From NCBI RefSeq assembly GCF_018687755.1, contig NZ_CP061305.1:1797099-1861098 (forward strand): a stretch of 64,000 bases of DNA. The letters are read 5' to 3'. Source of the stretch: Polynucleobacter sp. JS-Mosq-20-D10 (lineage in GTDB: Bacteria > Pseudomonadota > Gammaproteobacteria > Burkholderiales > Burkholderiaceae). Every line of letters starts with the position of its first letter. The stretch's first letter is position 1. This document shows, piece by piece, positions 39,870-49,335 of the stretch. The notes beneath the pieces are model-generated. The model ran no database searches. It had not been told where the DNA came from and worked only from the letters and a program-made list of their open reading frames with translations. The position numbers and the translations under genes were made by a program.

Positions 39870-41228
39870 ATGAAAAAGCTCTATATCAAAACCTTTGGCT
39901 GTCAAATGAACGAGTACGACTCGGGCAAGATGGCCGACCTCCTACATGCCAATGAAGGCATGGTCATGACTGATACCCCTGAAGATGCAGATGTGGTTCT
40001 ATTAAACACTTGCTCGATTCGTGAAAAAGCAGAAGATAAGGTATTTTCTGACTTAGGGCGTCTGCGTGAACTCAAGAAAACCAAACCTGATTTATTGATT
40101 GGTGTTGGGGGTTGCGTTGCCAGCCAAGAGGGTCAACAAATTATTAGCAGAGCTCCTTATGTAGATGTGGTCTTCGGCCCGCAAACGCTGCATCGCTTGT
40201 CTGATCTCATTACACAACGTCGCGAAACTGGCAGACCTCAAGTTGACATCTCTTTTCCAGAAATAGAAAAGTTTGATCATCTGCCCGCCTCTCGTCAAAC
40301 GCGCGGCTCAGCCTACGTCTCTATTATGGAAGGCTGCTCAAAGTACTGCAGCTACTGCGTGGTTCCTTACACTCGTGGCGAAGAGGTTTCGCGCCCCTTT
40401 GATGACGTATTGACGGAAGTGGCCGGCCTTGCAGCGCAAGGCGTGAAAGAAATTGTCTTGCTTGGTCAAAACGTTAATGCTTATCTTGGCAAAATGGGTG
40501 GCACGGAAGAGATTGCAGACTTTGCACTACTGATTGAATACATCGCAGAAATACCGGGCGTTGAAAGAATTCGTTTTACCACTAGCCACCCAAAAGAATT
40601 TACCCAACGCTTGATTGATGTCTATGCAAAAGTTCCTAAGCTGGTGAGCCACTTGCATCTTCCAGTGCAACACGCATCCGACTCCGTTTTGTCTGCAATG
40701 AAACGTGGCTACACCGCCCTAGAATACAAAAGCATTATTCGCAAGATGCGCTCTGTGAGGCCAGACCTGACGCTCTCTAGCGACTTCATTGTGGGCTTTC
40801 CTGGCGAGACGGATGAAGACTTTGCAAAACTGCTCAAAATGGTTGAAGAACTCAATTTTGATAATAGCTTTTGCTTTATCTTCAGCGCACGTCCCGGGAC
40901 GCCCGCTGCCAATTTAAGCGATGACACCCCTTATGAAGTCAAACTCAAGCGACTGCAAACCTTACTTGCACTAGTTGAATCACAAGCAAATCAGATTAGT
41001 AAAAACATGTTGGGTGCTGCTGAACGGGTACTTGTTGAAGGCTTAGCCAAGGATGGTGTGAACCTACAAGGTCGCGCTGCCAATAATCGGGTAATTCACT
41101 TTACTGCACCAGATGCAGATATCGAATCACTCATCGGTCAAATGGTAGACATCCGCATCACTGAAGTACTCAATTACACGCTCCGAGGCGACCTCATCAG
41201 TGAGCTCACTTCTACGCAAGCCCATTAA
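39870..41228 (+). CDS. miaB: tRNA-2-methylthio-N6-dimethylallyladenosine synthase MiaB
   Basis: A radical-SAM methylthiotransferase that adds a methylthio group to i6A37 of tRNAs reading U-starting codons. The N-terminal UPF0004 domain has TFGCQMNEYDSGKMADLL and LNTCSIREKAEDKVFSDLGR, with three cluster Cys. The radical-SAM motif is MEGCSKYCSYCVVPYTRGEE near residue 157; the TRAM domain ends near RITEVLNYTLRGDL. The 452-residue length is typical. It is first in the series miaB-ybeY-ybeX-lnt. ybeY begins 1 bp after the stop. In many proteobacteria a phoH gene lies between these two and is absent here. Confidence 0.97.
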   Translation: MKKLYIKTFGCQMNEYDSGKMADLLHANEGMVMTDTPEDADVVLLNTCSIREKAEDKVFSDLGRLRELKKTKPDLLIGVGGCVASQEGQQIISRAPYVDVVFGPQTLHRLSDLITQRRETGRPQVDISFPEIEKFDHLPASRQTRGSAYVSIMEGCSKYCSYCVVPYTRGEEVSRPFDDVLTEVAGLAAQGVKEIVLLGQNVNAYLGKMGGTEEIADFALLIEYIAEIPGVERIRFTTSHPKEFTQRLIDVYAKVPKLVSHLHLPVQHASDSVLSAMKRGYTALEYKSIIRKMRSVRPDLTLSSDFIVGFPGETDEDFAKLLKMVEELNFDNSFCFIFSARPGTPAANLSDDTPYEVKLKRLQTLLALVESQANQISKNMLGAAERVLVEGLAKDGVNLQGRAANNRVIHFTAPDADIESLIGQMVDIRITEVLNYTLRGDLISELTSTQAH

Positions 41229-41229
41229 G

Positions 41230-41706
41230 ATGACTGCCAAGCAATTACCCCCTTCTAAATTGGAGATAGATATTCAGTTTGCCAGCGCTGCAATTGAAGA
41301 AAAAGTTTTTGCGATTGTCTCTCTAGCAGCAATCAAAAAATGGGTAAAGGCAGCGGTTCATTTAAATGGTTTAATCACTTTACGCTTTGTTAATGCAGCT
41401 GAAGGGAAAAAACTGAATTTTGCCTTTCGTAGTAAAGACTATGCGACTAATGTCCTCACTTTTCCATACGAGCTCAGCAAAAAGACTTTGACTGCCGACA
41501 TTATTTTTTGCCTCCCCGTGATTCAAAAAGAGGCATCAGAGCAAAGTAAATCTATGCAGACCCACCTAGCCCATCTAATTATTCATGGCTGCTTACATGC
41601 CCAAGGTCTTGACCATGAGAGTGATAAAGAAGCCAAAAAAATGGAAGGTAGGGAAATTGCCCTCCTGACATCTTTGGGCTTTGCTAATCCCTACGCACCC
41701 ATTTAA
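41230..41706 (+). CDS. ybeY: Endoribonuclease YbeY (rRNA maturation factor)
   Basis: A zinc-dependent RNase needed for 16S rRNA 3' processing and ribosome quality control. The 158-residue product has the metal-binding motif HGCLHAQGLDHESDKEAKKME (H-x3-H-x5-H) near residue 117. NAAEGKKLNFAFRSKDYATNVLTFPYE, upstream in the protein, is the usual second region. The start at 41230 directly follows the miaB stop (TAAGATG); a longer frame inside miaB is not needed. It is in an operon order with ybeX and lnt, usual for the group. Confidence 0.93.
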   Translation: MTAKQLPPSKLEIDIQFASAAIEEKVFAIVSLAAIKKWVKAAVHLNGLITLRFVNAAEGKKLNFAFRSKDYATNVLTFPYELSKKTLTADIIFCLPVIQKEASEQSKSMQTHLAHLIIHGCLHAQGLDHESDKEAKKMEGREIALLTSLGFANPYAPI

Positions 41707-41762
41707 GGCATCCTTGCTGCCTCCTTCATTGAATTTACTTATTTCTGCGATATTCTTGCTAT

Positions 41763-42602
41763 ATGCCCGACCCCAATAAATCCCTTTTAGAGCGCTTGGC
41801 TGATTTTTTAACGCCACAGCCAACTAGTCCAGCCGAACGTCGTCAAGAGCTGATTGATACCCTCAGAGAAGCCCAAACAGAGGGCTTAATTGATGCAGAT
41901 GCCCTCTCCATGATTGAGGGGGTATTCCAAGTAGGGCAATTGTGTGCTCGCGATATTTTGATTCCCAGAGCGCAGATTGACTGGATTGATATTAGCCAGC
42001 CTTTATCAGAAATTATCAAGAGCGTGATTACTGCAGCGCACTCACGCTTCCCCGTATTTGAAGGCACTCGTGACAATGTGATCGGCACCCTACTGGCAAA
42101 AGATTTATTGCGCCACTCTAATGAAAAAGATTTTCAGGTACGCGACTGGCTTCGCCCTGCCGTATTTATTCCTGAATCGAAGCGCTTGAGCGTGTTGTTA
42201 CGTGACTTCAAAGATAACCGCAATCACTTAGCTATTGTCGTGGATGAATACAGCAGTGTTGCGGGCGTCATTACGATTGAAGATGTTCTTGAGCAAATTG
42301 TGGGTGACATTGAAGATGAGCACGATATTGATGAAGAGGCAGATAACCTGATCTCTTTAGATAATGGTGATATTCGTGTGAAAGGAATTACCGAGCTCGA
42401 GCAATTTAATGAGACCCTGGGCACCCAATTTGATGTTGAAGGTATTGAAACAGTTGCTGGTTTAGTCATTCAGCATCTTGGTCGAGTACCAAAGATGGGT
42501 GAACTGATCGAAATCGATGGAGTTGAATTTGAGGTGCAGCGTGCTGATCCAAGACAGATTCATATTCTGCTTGCACGACAACTCCCGAAAAAATCCTCCT
42601 GA
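41763..42602 (+). CDS. ybeX: CBS-domain protein YbeX/CorC
   Basis: A 279-residue cytoplasmic or membrane-associated protein with two CBS domains and a C-terminal transporter-associated CorC_HlyC domain, linked to ribosome assembly and heat tolerance in E. coli and to Mg/Co efflux by name. The CBS pair covers about residues 65-195 (DILIPRAQIDWIDI, then SVAGVITIEDVLEQIVGDIEDE). The CorC_HlyC domain contains ETVAGLVIQHLGRVPKMGE. No membrane segment is present, unlike the larger CorC homologues. It is between ybeY and lnt; the gap to lnt is 8 bp. Confidence 0.92.
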   Translation: MPDPNKSLLERLADFLTPQPTSPAERRQELIDTLREAQTEGLIDADALSMIEGVFQVGQLCARDILIPRAQIDWIDISQPLSEIIKSVITAAHSRFPVFEGTRDNVIGTLLAKDLLRHSNEKDFQVRDWLRPAVFIPESKRLSVLLRDFKDNRNHLAIVVDEYSSVAGVITIEDVLEQIVGDIEDEHDIDEEADNLISLDNGDIRVKGITELEQFNETLGTQFDVEGIETVAGLVIQHLGRVPKMGELIEIDGVEFEVQRADPRQIHILLARQLPKKSS

Positions 42603-42610
42603 GAATTACC

Positions 42611-44134
42611 TTGATTGATCCGCAATCAACAAGGCTTCGTAATAGCGCCAATGTATTGCTGCTATTTTCTCTTGGAGTCGTACTAGCCGCTGTAGCAGAG
42701 CTACCCTATGGCGGCTGGATACAGATTCCCGTCTTGAGTTTGATTTGGTGGCTAATGGATCAGCAGTCAAGCCCCTCAATTAAAAATCAATTTATCTTAG
42801 GAATGTCATTTGGTCTAGGCTACTTTGTTCTAGGTCTTTGGTGGATCTACATTAGCCTGCATGACATAGGTGGAATGCATGCGGCACTGTCTTGCTTAGC
42901 GGTATTTTTATTAGCCGCTGGAATGGCTGTATATTTCTCCGGCGCCTCCCTCTACCTCTGTCTAGCAAGACATAAACGCCTGACGGGCCTGGTACTAGCG
43001 GCCTCTTGGGTAATGAGTGAATATCTGCGTAGCGTAGTGTTCACTGGCTTTCCTTGGATGGGATTTGCTGAGACGCAATTCAATGGTCCCTTCGCACCAG
43101 TAGCGCCATTCTTCGGCGGTCTGGCATGCACATTTTTAGTTGTATGGGTCTCTTGGGAAATCAGTCAACTAAAGAAAAATATCTTTTTTAGTTGTGCCTG
43201 CATTATTTCCACCATCGCCCTTGCACAACTTGCTAGCTTCTGGACTTTCACAAAACCGATTGGCGAGCCACTCAGCGTTCGTTTAATTCAGGGTAATTTT
43301 GAGCAGAGCCTCAAGTTCAATCCTAAAGCTATTGAAGAGCAATTGAGTTTTTATACCAATGCAATCGAGAGTCAATCAGCAGATCTCATCATCACTCCAG
43401 AGACTGCTTACCCTTGGCCCCAAAGCAATCTTCCTACAGGTCTATTGGGATCACTCCAACAGTTTTCTAACAATACCTCTAGCAATGTCTTGCTTGGCGT
43501 GATTGGAGAGACGGGTAATCCTGCTGGGGTGCAGTACACCAACCGAACGCTTGGACTCTCTCCCAACGCACCAAGCTATCAATATGACAAATCACACTTG
43601 GTACCTTTTGGAGAATTTATTCCTCCCGGCTTTCATTGGTTTGTAAATGCCTTCAACGTACCCATGAGCGACTTCGCACGGGGCAAACTAGATCAAGCCC
43701 CTTACAGCATTATTCGCTCTGGCAAAGATGCGATTCATGCAGCCATTACGATTTGCTATGAGGATGTCTTTGGCGGGGAATTAGCCTCCCGTATTCATCA
43801 CACCAGTCATCCCGTCAACCTATTGATCAACATGACCAATCTGGCCTGGTTTGGGGATTCACAAGCGCCAGCTCAGCAGTTGAGGCTATCCCAGTTACGG
43901 TCATTGGAGACTGGACTTCCAGCCTTACGTGCCACTAATACAGGCATCACGGCAGCCCTTGGGCCGGATGGCAAAGTACTTTCACAACTAGATGAATTTA
44001 CCCAAGGGGTACTCAGCCTTAAGATCCAGGCCTACTCGGGCACGACACCTTACGTACTTTGGGGAAATATACCTATTCTGAGTCTATCTTGCCTCTTGCT
44101 CCTCTTGGGCCTGATTCGCCAAAAACGAATCTAA
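42611..44134 (+). CDS. lnt: Apolipoprotein N-acyltransferase
   Basis: An inner-membrane nitrilase-fold enzyme that adds the third acyl chain to the N-terminal Cys of lipoproteins. The 507 residues comprise several N-terminal membrane segments and a periplasmic nitrilase domain. The catalytic triad is visible: Glu in LIITPETAYPW, Lys in YDKSHLVPFGEFIPPG and Cys in ITICYEDVFGGE. A C-terminal membrane segment (LWGNIPILSLSCLLLLLGLI) follows. The start codon is TTG at 42611, 8 bp after ybeX; the next ATG is far inside. It completes the miaB-ybeY-ybeX-lnt operon. Confidence 0.95.
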   Translation: MIDPQSTRLRNSANVLLLFSLGVVLAAVAELPYGGWIQIPVLSLIWWLMDQQSSPSIKNQFILGMSFGLGYFVLGLWWIYISLHDIGGMHAALSCLAVFLLAAGMAVYFSGASLYLCLARHKRLTGLVLAASWVMSEYLRSVVFTGFPWMGFAETQFNGPFAPVAPFFGGLACTFLVVWVSWEISQLKKNIFFSCACIISTIALAQLASFWTFTKPIGEPLSVRLIQGNFEQSLKFNPKAIEEQLSFYTNAIESQSADLIITPETAYPWPQSNLPTGLLGSLQQFSNNTSSNVLLGVIGETGNPAGVQYTNRTLGLSPNAPSYQYDKSHLVPFGEFIPPGFHWFVNAFNVPMSDFARGKLDQAPYSIIRSGKDAIHAAITICYEDVFGGELASRIHHTSHPVNLLINMTNLAWFGDSQAPAQQLRLSQLRSLETGLPALRATNTGITAALGPDGKVLSQLDEFTQGVLSLKIQAYSGTTPYVLWGNIPILSLSCLLLLLGLIRQKRI

Positions 44135-44194
44135 TCGCAATTTCCTAGTTCACTAGCTTAGCCATGTAAAATCAAAGGCTTAGCCAGGTACATC

Positions 44195-45079
44195 ATGCTT
44201 ACTTTTCAGCAAATCATTTTAAAACTCCAAGATTACTGGGACCAACAAGGTTGCGCCCTATTGCAACCTATTGACCTTGAGGTCGGTGCCGGTACATCCC
44301 ATACAGCTACTTTCTTGAGAGCCATTGGCCCTGAGCCATGGAAAGCAGCATACGTCCAACCTTCACGTAGACCCAAAGATGGTCGCTACGGAGAAAATCC
44401 GAATCGCCTGCAGCACTACTACCAGTACCAGGTAGTACTGAAACCTGCACCAGAAAATATTCTTGAGCTCTACTTAGGTTCGCTTGCCGCCTTGGGTCTT
44501 GATCTTCAAAAGAATGATGTGCGTTTTGTTGAGGATGATTGGGAAAATCCAACCTTAGGCGCTTGGGGCTTAGGCTGGGAAGTCTGGCTCAATGGTATGG
44601 AGGTGACGCAGTTCACCTATTTTCAACAAGTGGGTGGCATCGACTGCAAACCTGTTTTGGGCGAAATCACTTACGGCATTGAGCGCTTGGCAATGTATAT
44701 CCAAAATTGCTCCAACGTTTACGACCTCGTTTGGGCAGATGGCATCTCTTATGGTGATGTGTACCACCAGAATGAAGTGGAACAGTCTTGCTATAACTTT
44801 GAACACTCCAACGCCGATCTCTTGTTTGCCAACTTCACTAACTATGAAAGTGAAGCTAAACGTTTGATGGAGGTGCCATTAGCCTTGCCCGCTTATGAAA
44901 TGGTACTCAAGGCTGGACATACTTTTAACTTACTGGATGCCCGTGGCGCCATTTCGGTTACCGAGCGTGCAGCCTATATCGGACGCATCCGCAATCTCTC
45001 GCGCGCAGTAGCGCAGGCTTACTTTGAGTCTCGTGAGAAATTAGGATTCCCGATGTGCCAACGTCAATCCAAAGCCTAA
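44195..45079 (+). CDS. glyQ: Glycyl-tRNA synthetase alpha subunit
   Basis: The catalytic-domain subunit of the tetrameric (alpha2beta2) class II glycyl-tRNA synthetase, which charges tRNA-Gly. The 294-residue length is usual. Motif 1-like and binding segments are visible: LTFQQIILKLQDYWDQQGCALLQP, RYGENPNRLQHYYQYQVVLKP, VRFVEDDWENPTLGAWGLGWEVWLNGMEVTQFTYFQQ and ITYGIERLAMYIQ. It precedes glyS by 16 bp on the same strand. No T-box is expected or seen in this lineage. Confidence 0.98.
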   Translation: MLTFQQIILKLQDYWDQQGCALLQPIDLEVGAGTSHTATFLRAIGPEPWKAAYVQPSRRPKDGRYGENPNRLQHYYQYQVVLKPAPENILELYLGSLAALGLDLQKNDVRFVEDDWENPTLGAWGLGWEVWLNGMEVTQFTYFQQVGGIDCKPVLGEITYGIERLAMYIQNCSNVYDLVWADGISYGDVYHQNEVEQSCYNFEHSNADLLFANFTNYESEAKRLMEVPLALPAYEMVLKAGHTFNLLDARGAISVTERAAYIGRIRNLSRAVAQAYFESREKLGFPMCQRQSKA

Positions 45080-45095
45080 TCAGCTCGATCTAATT

Positions 45096-47234
45096 ATGAG
45101 TACACCGAATTCCCTCTCTAAAGCAGACAACCTTCTAATTGAGTTATTTACTGAAGAGCTTCCACCAAAATCATTACGCCGCTTAGGCGATGCTTTTAGT
45201 GAGGGTATTTATGCGACTCTGAAGGTCGCAGGCCTCTTGAGTGATCACTCTCTTGCTACTGGCTACGCTACACCGCGTCGCCTTGCGGTTCAAATTACCA
45301 ATGTCTTGAGCCAAGCTCCAGACTATCCAGTACGTGAAAAATTACTACCGACCAGCATTGCTTTTGATGCCGATGGAAAACCGACTGCACCACTGCAAAA
45401 GAAATTGGCCTCTTTGGGCTATGCAGATATCGATCTCTCCACTTTAGAAAAAGCGGGCGAAGGCAAGAATGAAGCGTTGTATCTCAATGTCATTGCAAAA
45501 GGTGCGGCATTAGAGCAAACCGCTCAGGAAGCACTCGAGCAAACTCTGAGCAAATTGCCTATCGCCAAAATGATGCATTACCAAGTGCTGCAGAAAAATG
45601 GTGAACTAGCAGACGTTGAGTTTGCACGTCCAGCGCACCGCATTATCGCTCTACACGGCAAACAAACATTGCATATCAGCGCATTAGGCATTGACGCAGA
45701 AAACCAAACAGAAGGTCACCGCTTTCTGGCTCCAGGCGCCATTACTATTGCCTCTGCAGATCAGTATGAATCTGACCTCACCACTAAAGCAAAAGTGTTA
45801 CCAAGCTTTAACAAGCGCCGTGAATTGATCGAATCCGCATTATTAAAGGCTGCTGGTACTGATTTAGTACTGATGCCAGATAGCCTGTTAGACGAAGTAA
45901 CTGCCTTAGTAGAGTGGCCAGCAATTTATGAGTGTCACTTTGATCAAGAGTTCCTAGAAGTTCCACAAGAATGCTTGATTCTGACAATGCAGACCAATCA
46001 AAAATACTTTGCTCTAACTGATCAACAAGGTAAGTTACGCAATCGCTTCTTAATCGTTTCTAATATTGAGACCGATAAACCAGCAGCAATTATTTCCGGC
46101 AATGAGCGTGTAGTACGTCCACGACTTTCCGATGCACGCTTCTTCTTCCAACAAGATCAAAAGCGCCCACTGGCATCTCGCGTAGCTGATCTAGGAAAAG
46201 TGGTTTATCACAATCAGCTCGGCAATCAATTAGATCGCACCAAGCGTGTTCAAGGTATTGCTGTTGGTATTGCAAAAACTTTATCGGCTGATGAGACACT
46301 TGCTAGCCGTGCTGCTGAGCTTGCTAAAACGGATTTATTAACCGATATGGTTGGTGAGTTCCCAGAGCTCCAAGGCATCATGGGCCGTTACTACGCCACG
46401 CATGATGGTGAAAATTCCGAAGTAGCCTCTGCTTGTAGCGAGCATTACATGCCTCGCTTTGCTGGTGATGTATTGCCCCAAACTCAAACCGGCACCATCT
46501 TAGCGATTGCCGATAAGCTAGAAACTCTTGTTGGCATTTGGGGTGTTGGCCTTGCACCAACTGGTGATAAAGACCCCTACGCCCTGCGTCGTCATGCTCT
46601 TGGAATCTGCCGGCTCTTACTAGAGAAGAATCTCAGCCTCAGTCTGCCTAAGCTCATTGAGCTGGCACGGAAACAATTTCCCCAGAAAGACGTTCAAGAA
46701 AAAGCGAAGGCTGAAGATATTTACGCTTTCATTATTGATCGTCTACGTGCTTACTTGCGCGATCAGGCTGTTGCTGGCAAGCCATTCACTACCGAAGAGA
46801 TTGATGCGGTATTAAGTCAATCACCTGCCCAATTAAATGACTTAATTGATCGCTTAACTGCATTGCGTGAATTTAACGCCTTGGCAGAAGCTGCTCAGTT
46901 AGCTGCTGCCAACAAGCGTATCAGCAATATTCTGAAAAAGAATACCACTGCTATTCCAGCGACTTGCTCAAGCAAGCTTTTACAAGTTCCCGCTGAAATC
47001 GCCCTATACGAAGTGCTTGAGAAGCTCACCCCAACACTGACCACTGCTTATGAGCAACGTCAGTTTGTCGATCTCTTGAAAGCACTCGTAGCCTTAAGTA
47101 CTCCAATCGATCAATTCTTTGCCGATGTCATGGTGATGGATCCCAATCCAGAGTTACGCGATAACCGCTTAGCCCTCCTGCAACAACTTCACCAGAAAAT
47201 GAATCTTATTGCCGACCTCGGCAAATTAGTATGA
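45096..47234 (+). CDS. glyS: Glycyl-tRNA synthetase beta subunit
   Basis: The tRNA-binding subunit of the tetrameric glycyl-tRNA synthetase; it recognises the anticodon and supports catalysis with GlyQ. The 712-residue product begins with NLLIELFTEELPPKSLRRLGDAF. It includes TGYATPRRLAVQI and DARFFFQQDQKRPLASRV near residue 350, and the HD-like stretch ending in AIADKLETLVGIWGVGLAPTGDKDPYALRRHALGI. The C-terminal anticodon-binding domain is intact. The stop codon overlaps the gmhB start by 4 bp (ATGA), coupling translation of the two. Confidence 0.98.
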   Translation: MSTPNSLSKADNLLIELFTEELPPKSLRRLGDAFSEGIYATLKVAGLLSDHSLATGYATPRRLAVQITNVLSQAPDYPVREKLLPTSIAFDADGKPTAPLQKKLASLGYADIDLSTLEKAGEGKNEALYLNVIAKGAALEQTAQEALEQTLSKLPIAKMMHYQVLQKNGELADVEFARPAHRIIALHGKQTLHISALGIDAENQTEGHRFLAPGAITIASADQYESDLTTKAKVLPSFNKRRELIESALLKAAGTDLVLMPDSLLDEVTALVEWPAIYECHFDQEFLEVPQECLILTMQTNQKYFALTDQQGKLRNRFLIVSNIETDKPAAIISGNERVVRPRLSDARFFFQQDQKRPLASRVADLGKVVYHNQLGNQLDRTKRVQGIAVGIAKTLSADETLASRAAELAKTDLLTDMVGEFPELQGIMGRYYATHDGENSEVASACSEHYMPRFAGDVLPQTQTGTILAIADKLETLVGIWGVGLAPTGDKDPYALRRHALGICRLLLEKNLSLSLPKLIELARKQFPQKDVQEKAKAEDIYAFIIDRLRAYLRDQAVAGKPFTTEEIDAVLSQSPAQLNDLIDRLTALREFNALAEAAQLAAANKRISNILKKNTTAIPATCSSKLLQVPAEIALYEVLEKLTPTLTTAYEQRQFVDLLKALVALSTPIDQFFADVMVMDPNPELRDNRLALLQQLHQKMNLIADLGKLV

Positions 47235-47803
47235 TCATCAGCTCCTCTAAACTAATCATTCTTGATCGCGATGGCGTGATCAATGAAGATCGAGATGATT
47301 ATGTAAAGTCGAGCGATGAGTGGGTTCCACTACCAGGTAGTCTTGAGGCTATTGCACTACTGAACCAAGCGGGCTATCAAATCGCTGTAGCAACTAATCA
47401 ATCTGGTTTGGCACGAGGCTATTTCAATATCAATGATCTGCATGCAATGCATAGCAAGATGGATAAACTCCTCAAACCCTTAGGTGGTCATATCGATAGT
47501 ATTTTCTTTTGCCCCCATACTGACGCCAATGCATGCGATTGCCGTAAGCCTCTACCGGGGATGATGAAGGAGATAGCCCTTCGCTATAAGAAAAATCAAA
47601 ATGCTTCACCTTTATCAGGGGTGCCGATTGTGGGCGACTCCTTGCGTGACCTGCAGGCGGGAGTTGCGTTGGGTGCCAGCCCGCATTTAGTGCTGACTGG
47701 CAAAGGTAGTAAAACCTTAGAAAAAGGCAAGCTTCCCGAGGGGACGCAGATTCATGCGGATTTGATGGCATTTGCTACTGCACTTTTACAAGATCAGGTT
47801 TAA
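47231..47803 (+). CDS. gmhB: D-glycero-D-manno-heptose 1,7-bisphosphate 7-phosphatase
   Basis: A HAD phosphatase of the ADP-heptose pathway for LPS inner core. The nucleophile and acid/base Asp are in LIILDRDGVINEDRDDYVKS. The zinc-binding loop is FFCPHTDANACDCRKPLPGM with C-x-H and C-x-C ligands, specific to GmhB and the related HisB phosphatase; PIVGDSLRDLQAG holds the Mg2+ Asp. The 190-residue length is normal. It is in the glyQS operon and is followed by plsC, placing it with other envelope genes. The anomer specificity cannot be told from sequence. Confidence 0.94.
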   Translation: MIISSSKLIILDRDGVINEDRDDYVKSSDEWVPLPGSLEAIALLNQAGYQIAVATNQSGLARGYFNINDLHAMHSKMDKLLKPLGGHIDSIFFCPHTDANACDCRKPLPGMMKEIALRYKKNQNASPLSGVPIVGDSLRDLQAGVALGASPHLVLTGKGSKTLEKGKLPEGTQIHADLMAFATALLQDQV

Positions 47804-47810
47804 TGCCAAT

Positions 47811-48545
47811 ATGACTTTTATTCGCTCAGCCCTATTTACCCTTTTTTTGCTGATATTCACGCCGATCTGGTCGGTACTTTGTATCCTAGTTTTCCCATTC
47901 CTCAATCCCGAGAATCGCTATCGCTTTATTGGACTTTGGAATAAGGTTGTCATCTGGATTTTGCAGCCTCTTTGTGGAATTCGTTACGAAATTCGCGGGA
48001 TGGAAAACATGATGGCGGTTTTAGATAAGCCCGTTGTTGTTCTTAGCAAACACCAATCTGCTTACGAAACTATTTTCTACATTGCCTTGCTACCTAAGCA
48101 AGTATGCTTTGTTTTTAAAAGAGAATTGCTTTGGATTCCCTTTTTTGGCTGGGCTTTAGCTTTACTCAAGATGATTCATATCAATCGCAATAGTAAAGAA
48201 ACTGCCGCCATCTCCGTTGTAGGTCAAGGGAAAAAACGCTTAAGTGAAGGTAAATGGATCTTATTGTTTCCAGAGGGAACTAGAACGCCTACCGGATCTC
48301 ACAAGCCCTATAGCAAAGGTGGCGCAAGGCTGGCGAGCGCTACTGAAGCTTTGGTTATTCCGATTGCCCACAATGCCGGTCGTTGCTGGCCTAAGAATAG
48401 TTTTCTAAAGCAAGCAGGCACAGTGATCTTCTCAATCGGTCCTGCCATTACCTCTACTGGAAAAACAGGTGGTCAACTTCATCAAGAGGTAGAGAAGTGG
48501 ATTGAAGCTGAAATGCGGGTGATTGATCCTGCTGCTTACCAGTAA
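47811..48545 (+). CDS. plsC: 1-acyl-sn-glycerol-3-phosphate acyltransferase family protein
   Basis: An inner-membrane acyltransferase that makes phosphatidate or related lipids, 244 residues. An N-terminal membrane segment (SALFTLFLLIFTPIWSVLCI) is followed by the catalytic block. Here the histidine box reads SKHQSAYETIFY, so HX4E replaces the usual HX4D; the substrate motif FPEGTRTP is intact. HX4E is recalled from some beta- and gammaproteobacterial relatives. The start is set at the ATG 47811, 7 bp after gmhB; an upstream ATG at 47772 would overlap gmhB by 32 bp and weaken the N-terminal membrane segment. Confidence 0.9.
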   Translation: MTFIRSALFTLFLLIFTPIWSVLCILVFPFLNPENRYRFIGLWNKVVIWILQPLCGIRYEIRGMENMMAVLDKPVVVLSKHQSAYETIFYIALLPKQVCFVFKRELLWIPFFGWALALLKMIHINRNSKETAAISVVGQGKKRLSEGKWILLFPEGTRTPTGSHKPYSKGGARLASATEALVIPIAHNAGRCWPKNSFLKQAGTVIFSIGPAITSTGKTGGQLHQEVEKWIEAEMRVIDPAAYQ

Positions 48546-48555
48546 AACCAGAAGT

Positions 48556-49335
48556 TTAATGGGCTAAAGTTTTAGCCCATTCTATATAGCGCTCCACCGG
48601 AATATCTTGAGCACGCGCTTTTAATTCAGATGCAGATAAAGACAGTCGATCAGCAAAGACTGATAAGTTCGTACGCAGCATTTTTCTTCTTTGAGAGAAT
48701 GCTGCAGCTACTACTTTTTCCAAAGCATGCCACTGCGCACCACTCAAATTAAAATCTCTACGCGGAATCATTCGCACGACAGCCGAATTGACCTTAGGCT
48801 GAGGATCAAATGCTTCAGGGGGAACCTCTAAGACTTGCTCCATATCGTAGCGCGCTTGCAACATAACGGAAAGCCGACTGAATTCAGATCCGCCAGCCTT
48901 AGAGACCATGCGCTCAACCACTTCAGCTTGCAGCATGAATACCTGCTCATCAATTGCATGGGCAGCAGAAACAAGATGAAAGAGTAATGGAGAGGAGATG
49001 TTGTACGGCAGATTTCCAACTACCTTACAAAGACCACTATTAGCTGAGCGTGCATTTGCCCATTCCAGAAAATCAAACTTGAGGGCATCTCCCTCAATGA
49101 CATTCAGACCCTTGAGATTTTCTTGATTCCAGTAAGCCACCAAATCTCGATCAATTTCTAAAAGATCTAGGTGCTCTAGGTTACTTAATAAAGGCCTTGT
49201 TAATGCGCCAAGGCCAGGGCCAATCTCAATCACGTGCATATTTTCACTGGGATTAATTGCTGCAACTATGGAGTAGATGACTCCTGAGTCCTGCAAAAAG
49301 TTCTGACCAAATCGTTTACGGGCTTGATGCGTCAT
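48556..49335 (-). CDS. rsmA: 16S rRNA (adenine1518/1519-N6) dimethyltransferase RsmA/KsgA
   Basis: Dimethylates two adjacent adenines near the 16S rRNA 3' end during small-subunit assembly. The SAM-binding motif is EIGPGLGALTRPLL; the adenine-binding motif IV is NLPYNISSPLLFHL near residue 118. RKRFGQNFLQD at the N-terminus is the classic KsgA signature. Length is 259 residues. The start overlaps the pdxA stop by 4 bp (ATGA), at the end of the lptD-surA-pdxA-rsmA operon, the same order as in E. coli. Confidence 0.97.
   Translation of the reverse strand: MTHQARKRFGQNFLQDSGVIYSIVAAINPSENMHVIEIGPGLGALTRPLLSNLEHLDLLEIDRDLVAYWNQENLKGLNVIEGDALKFDFLEWANARSANSGLCKVVGNLPYNISSPLLFHLVSAAHAIDEQVFMLQAEVVERMVSKAGGSEFSRLSVMLQARYDMEQVLEVPPEAFDPQPKVNSAVVRMIPRRDFNLSGAQWHALEKVVAAAFSQRRKMLRTNLSVFADRLSLSASELKARAQDIPVERYIEWAKTLAH
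48558..48581 (+). terminator. Hairpin at the convergent plsC and rsmA ends
   Basis: AATGGGCTAAA pairs with TTTAGCCCATT with almost no loop, starting 12 bp after the plsC stop and overlapping the last codons of rsmA. No T-run follows, so it may be only a weak terminator. Confidence 0.35.
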
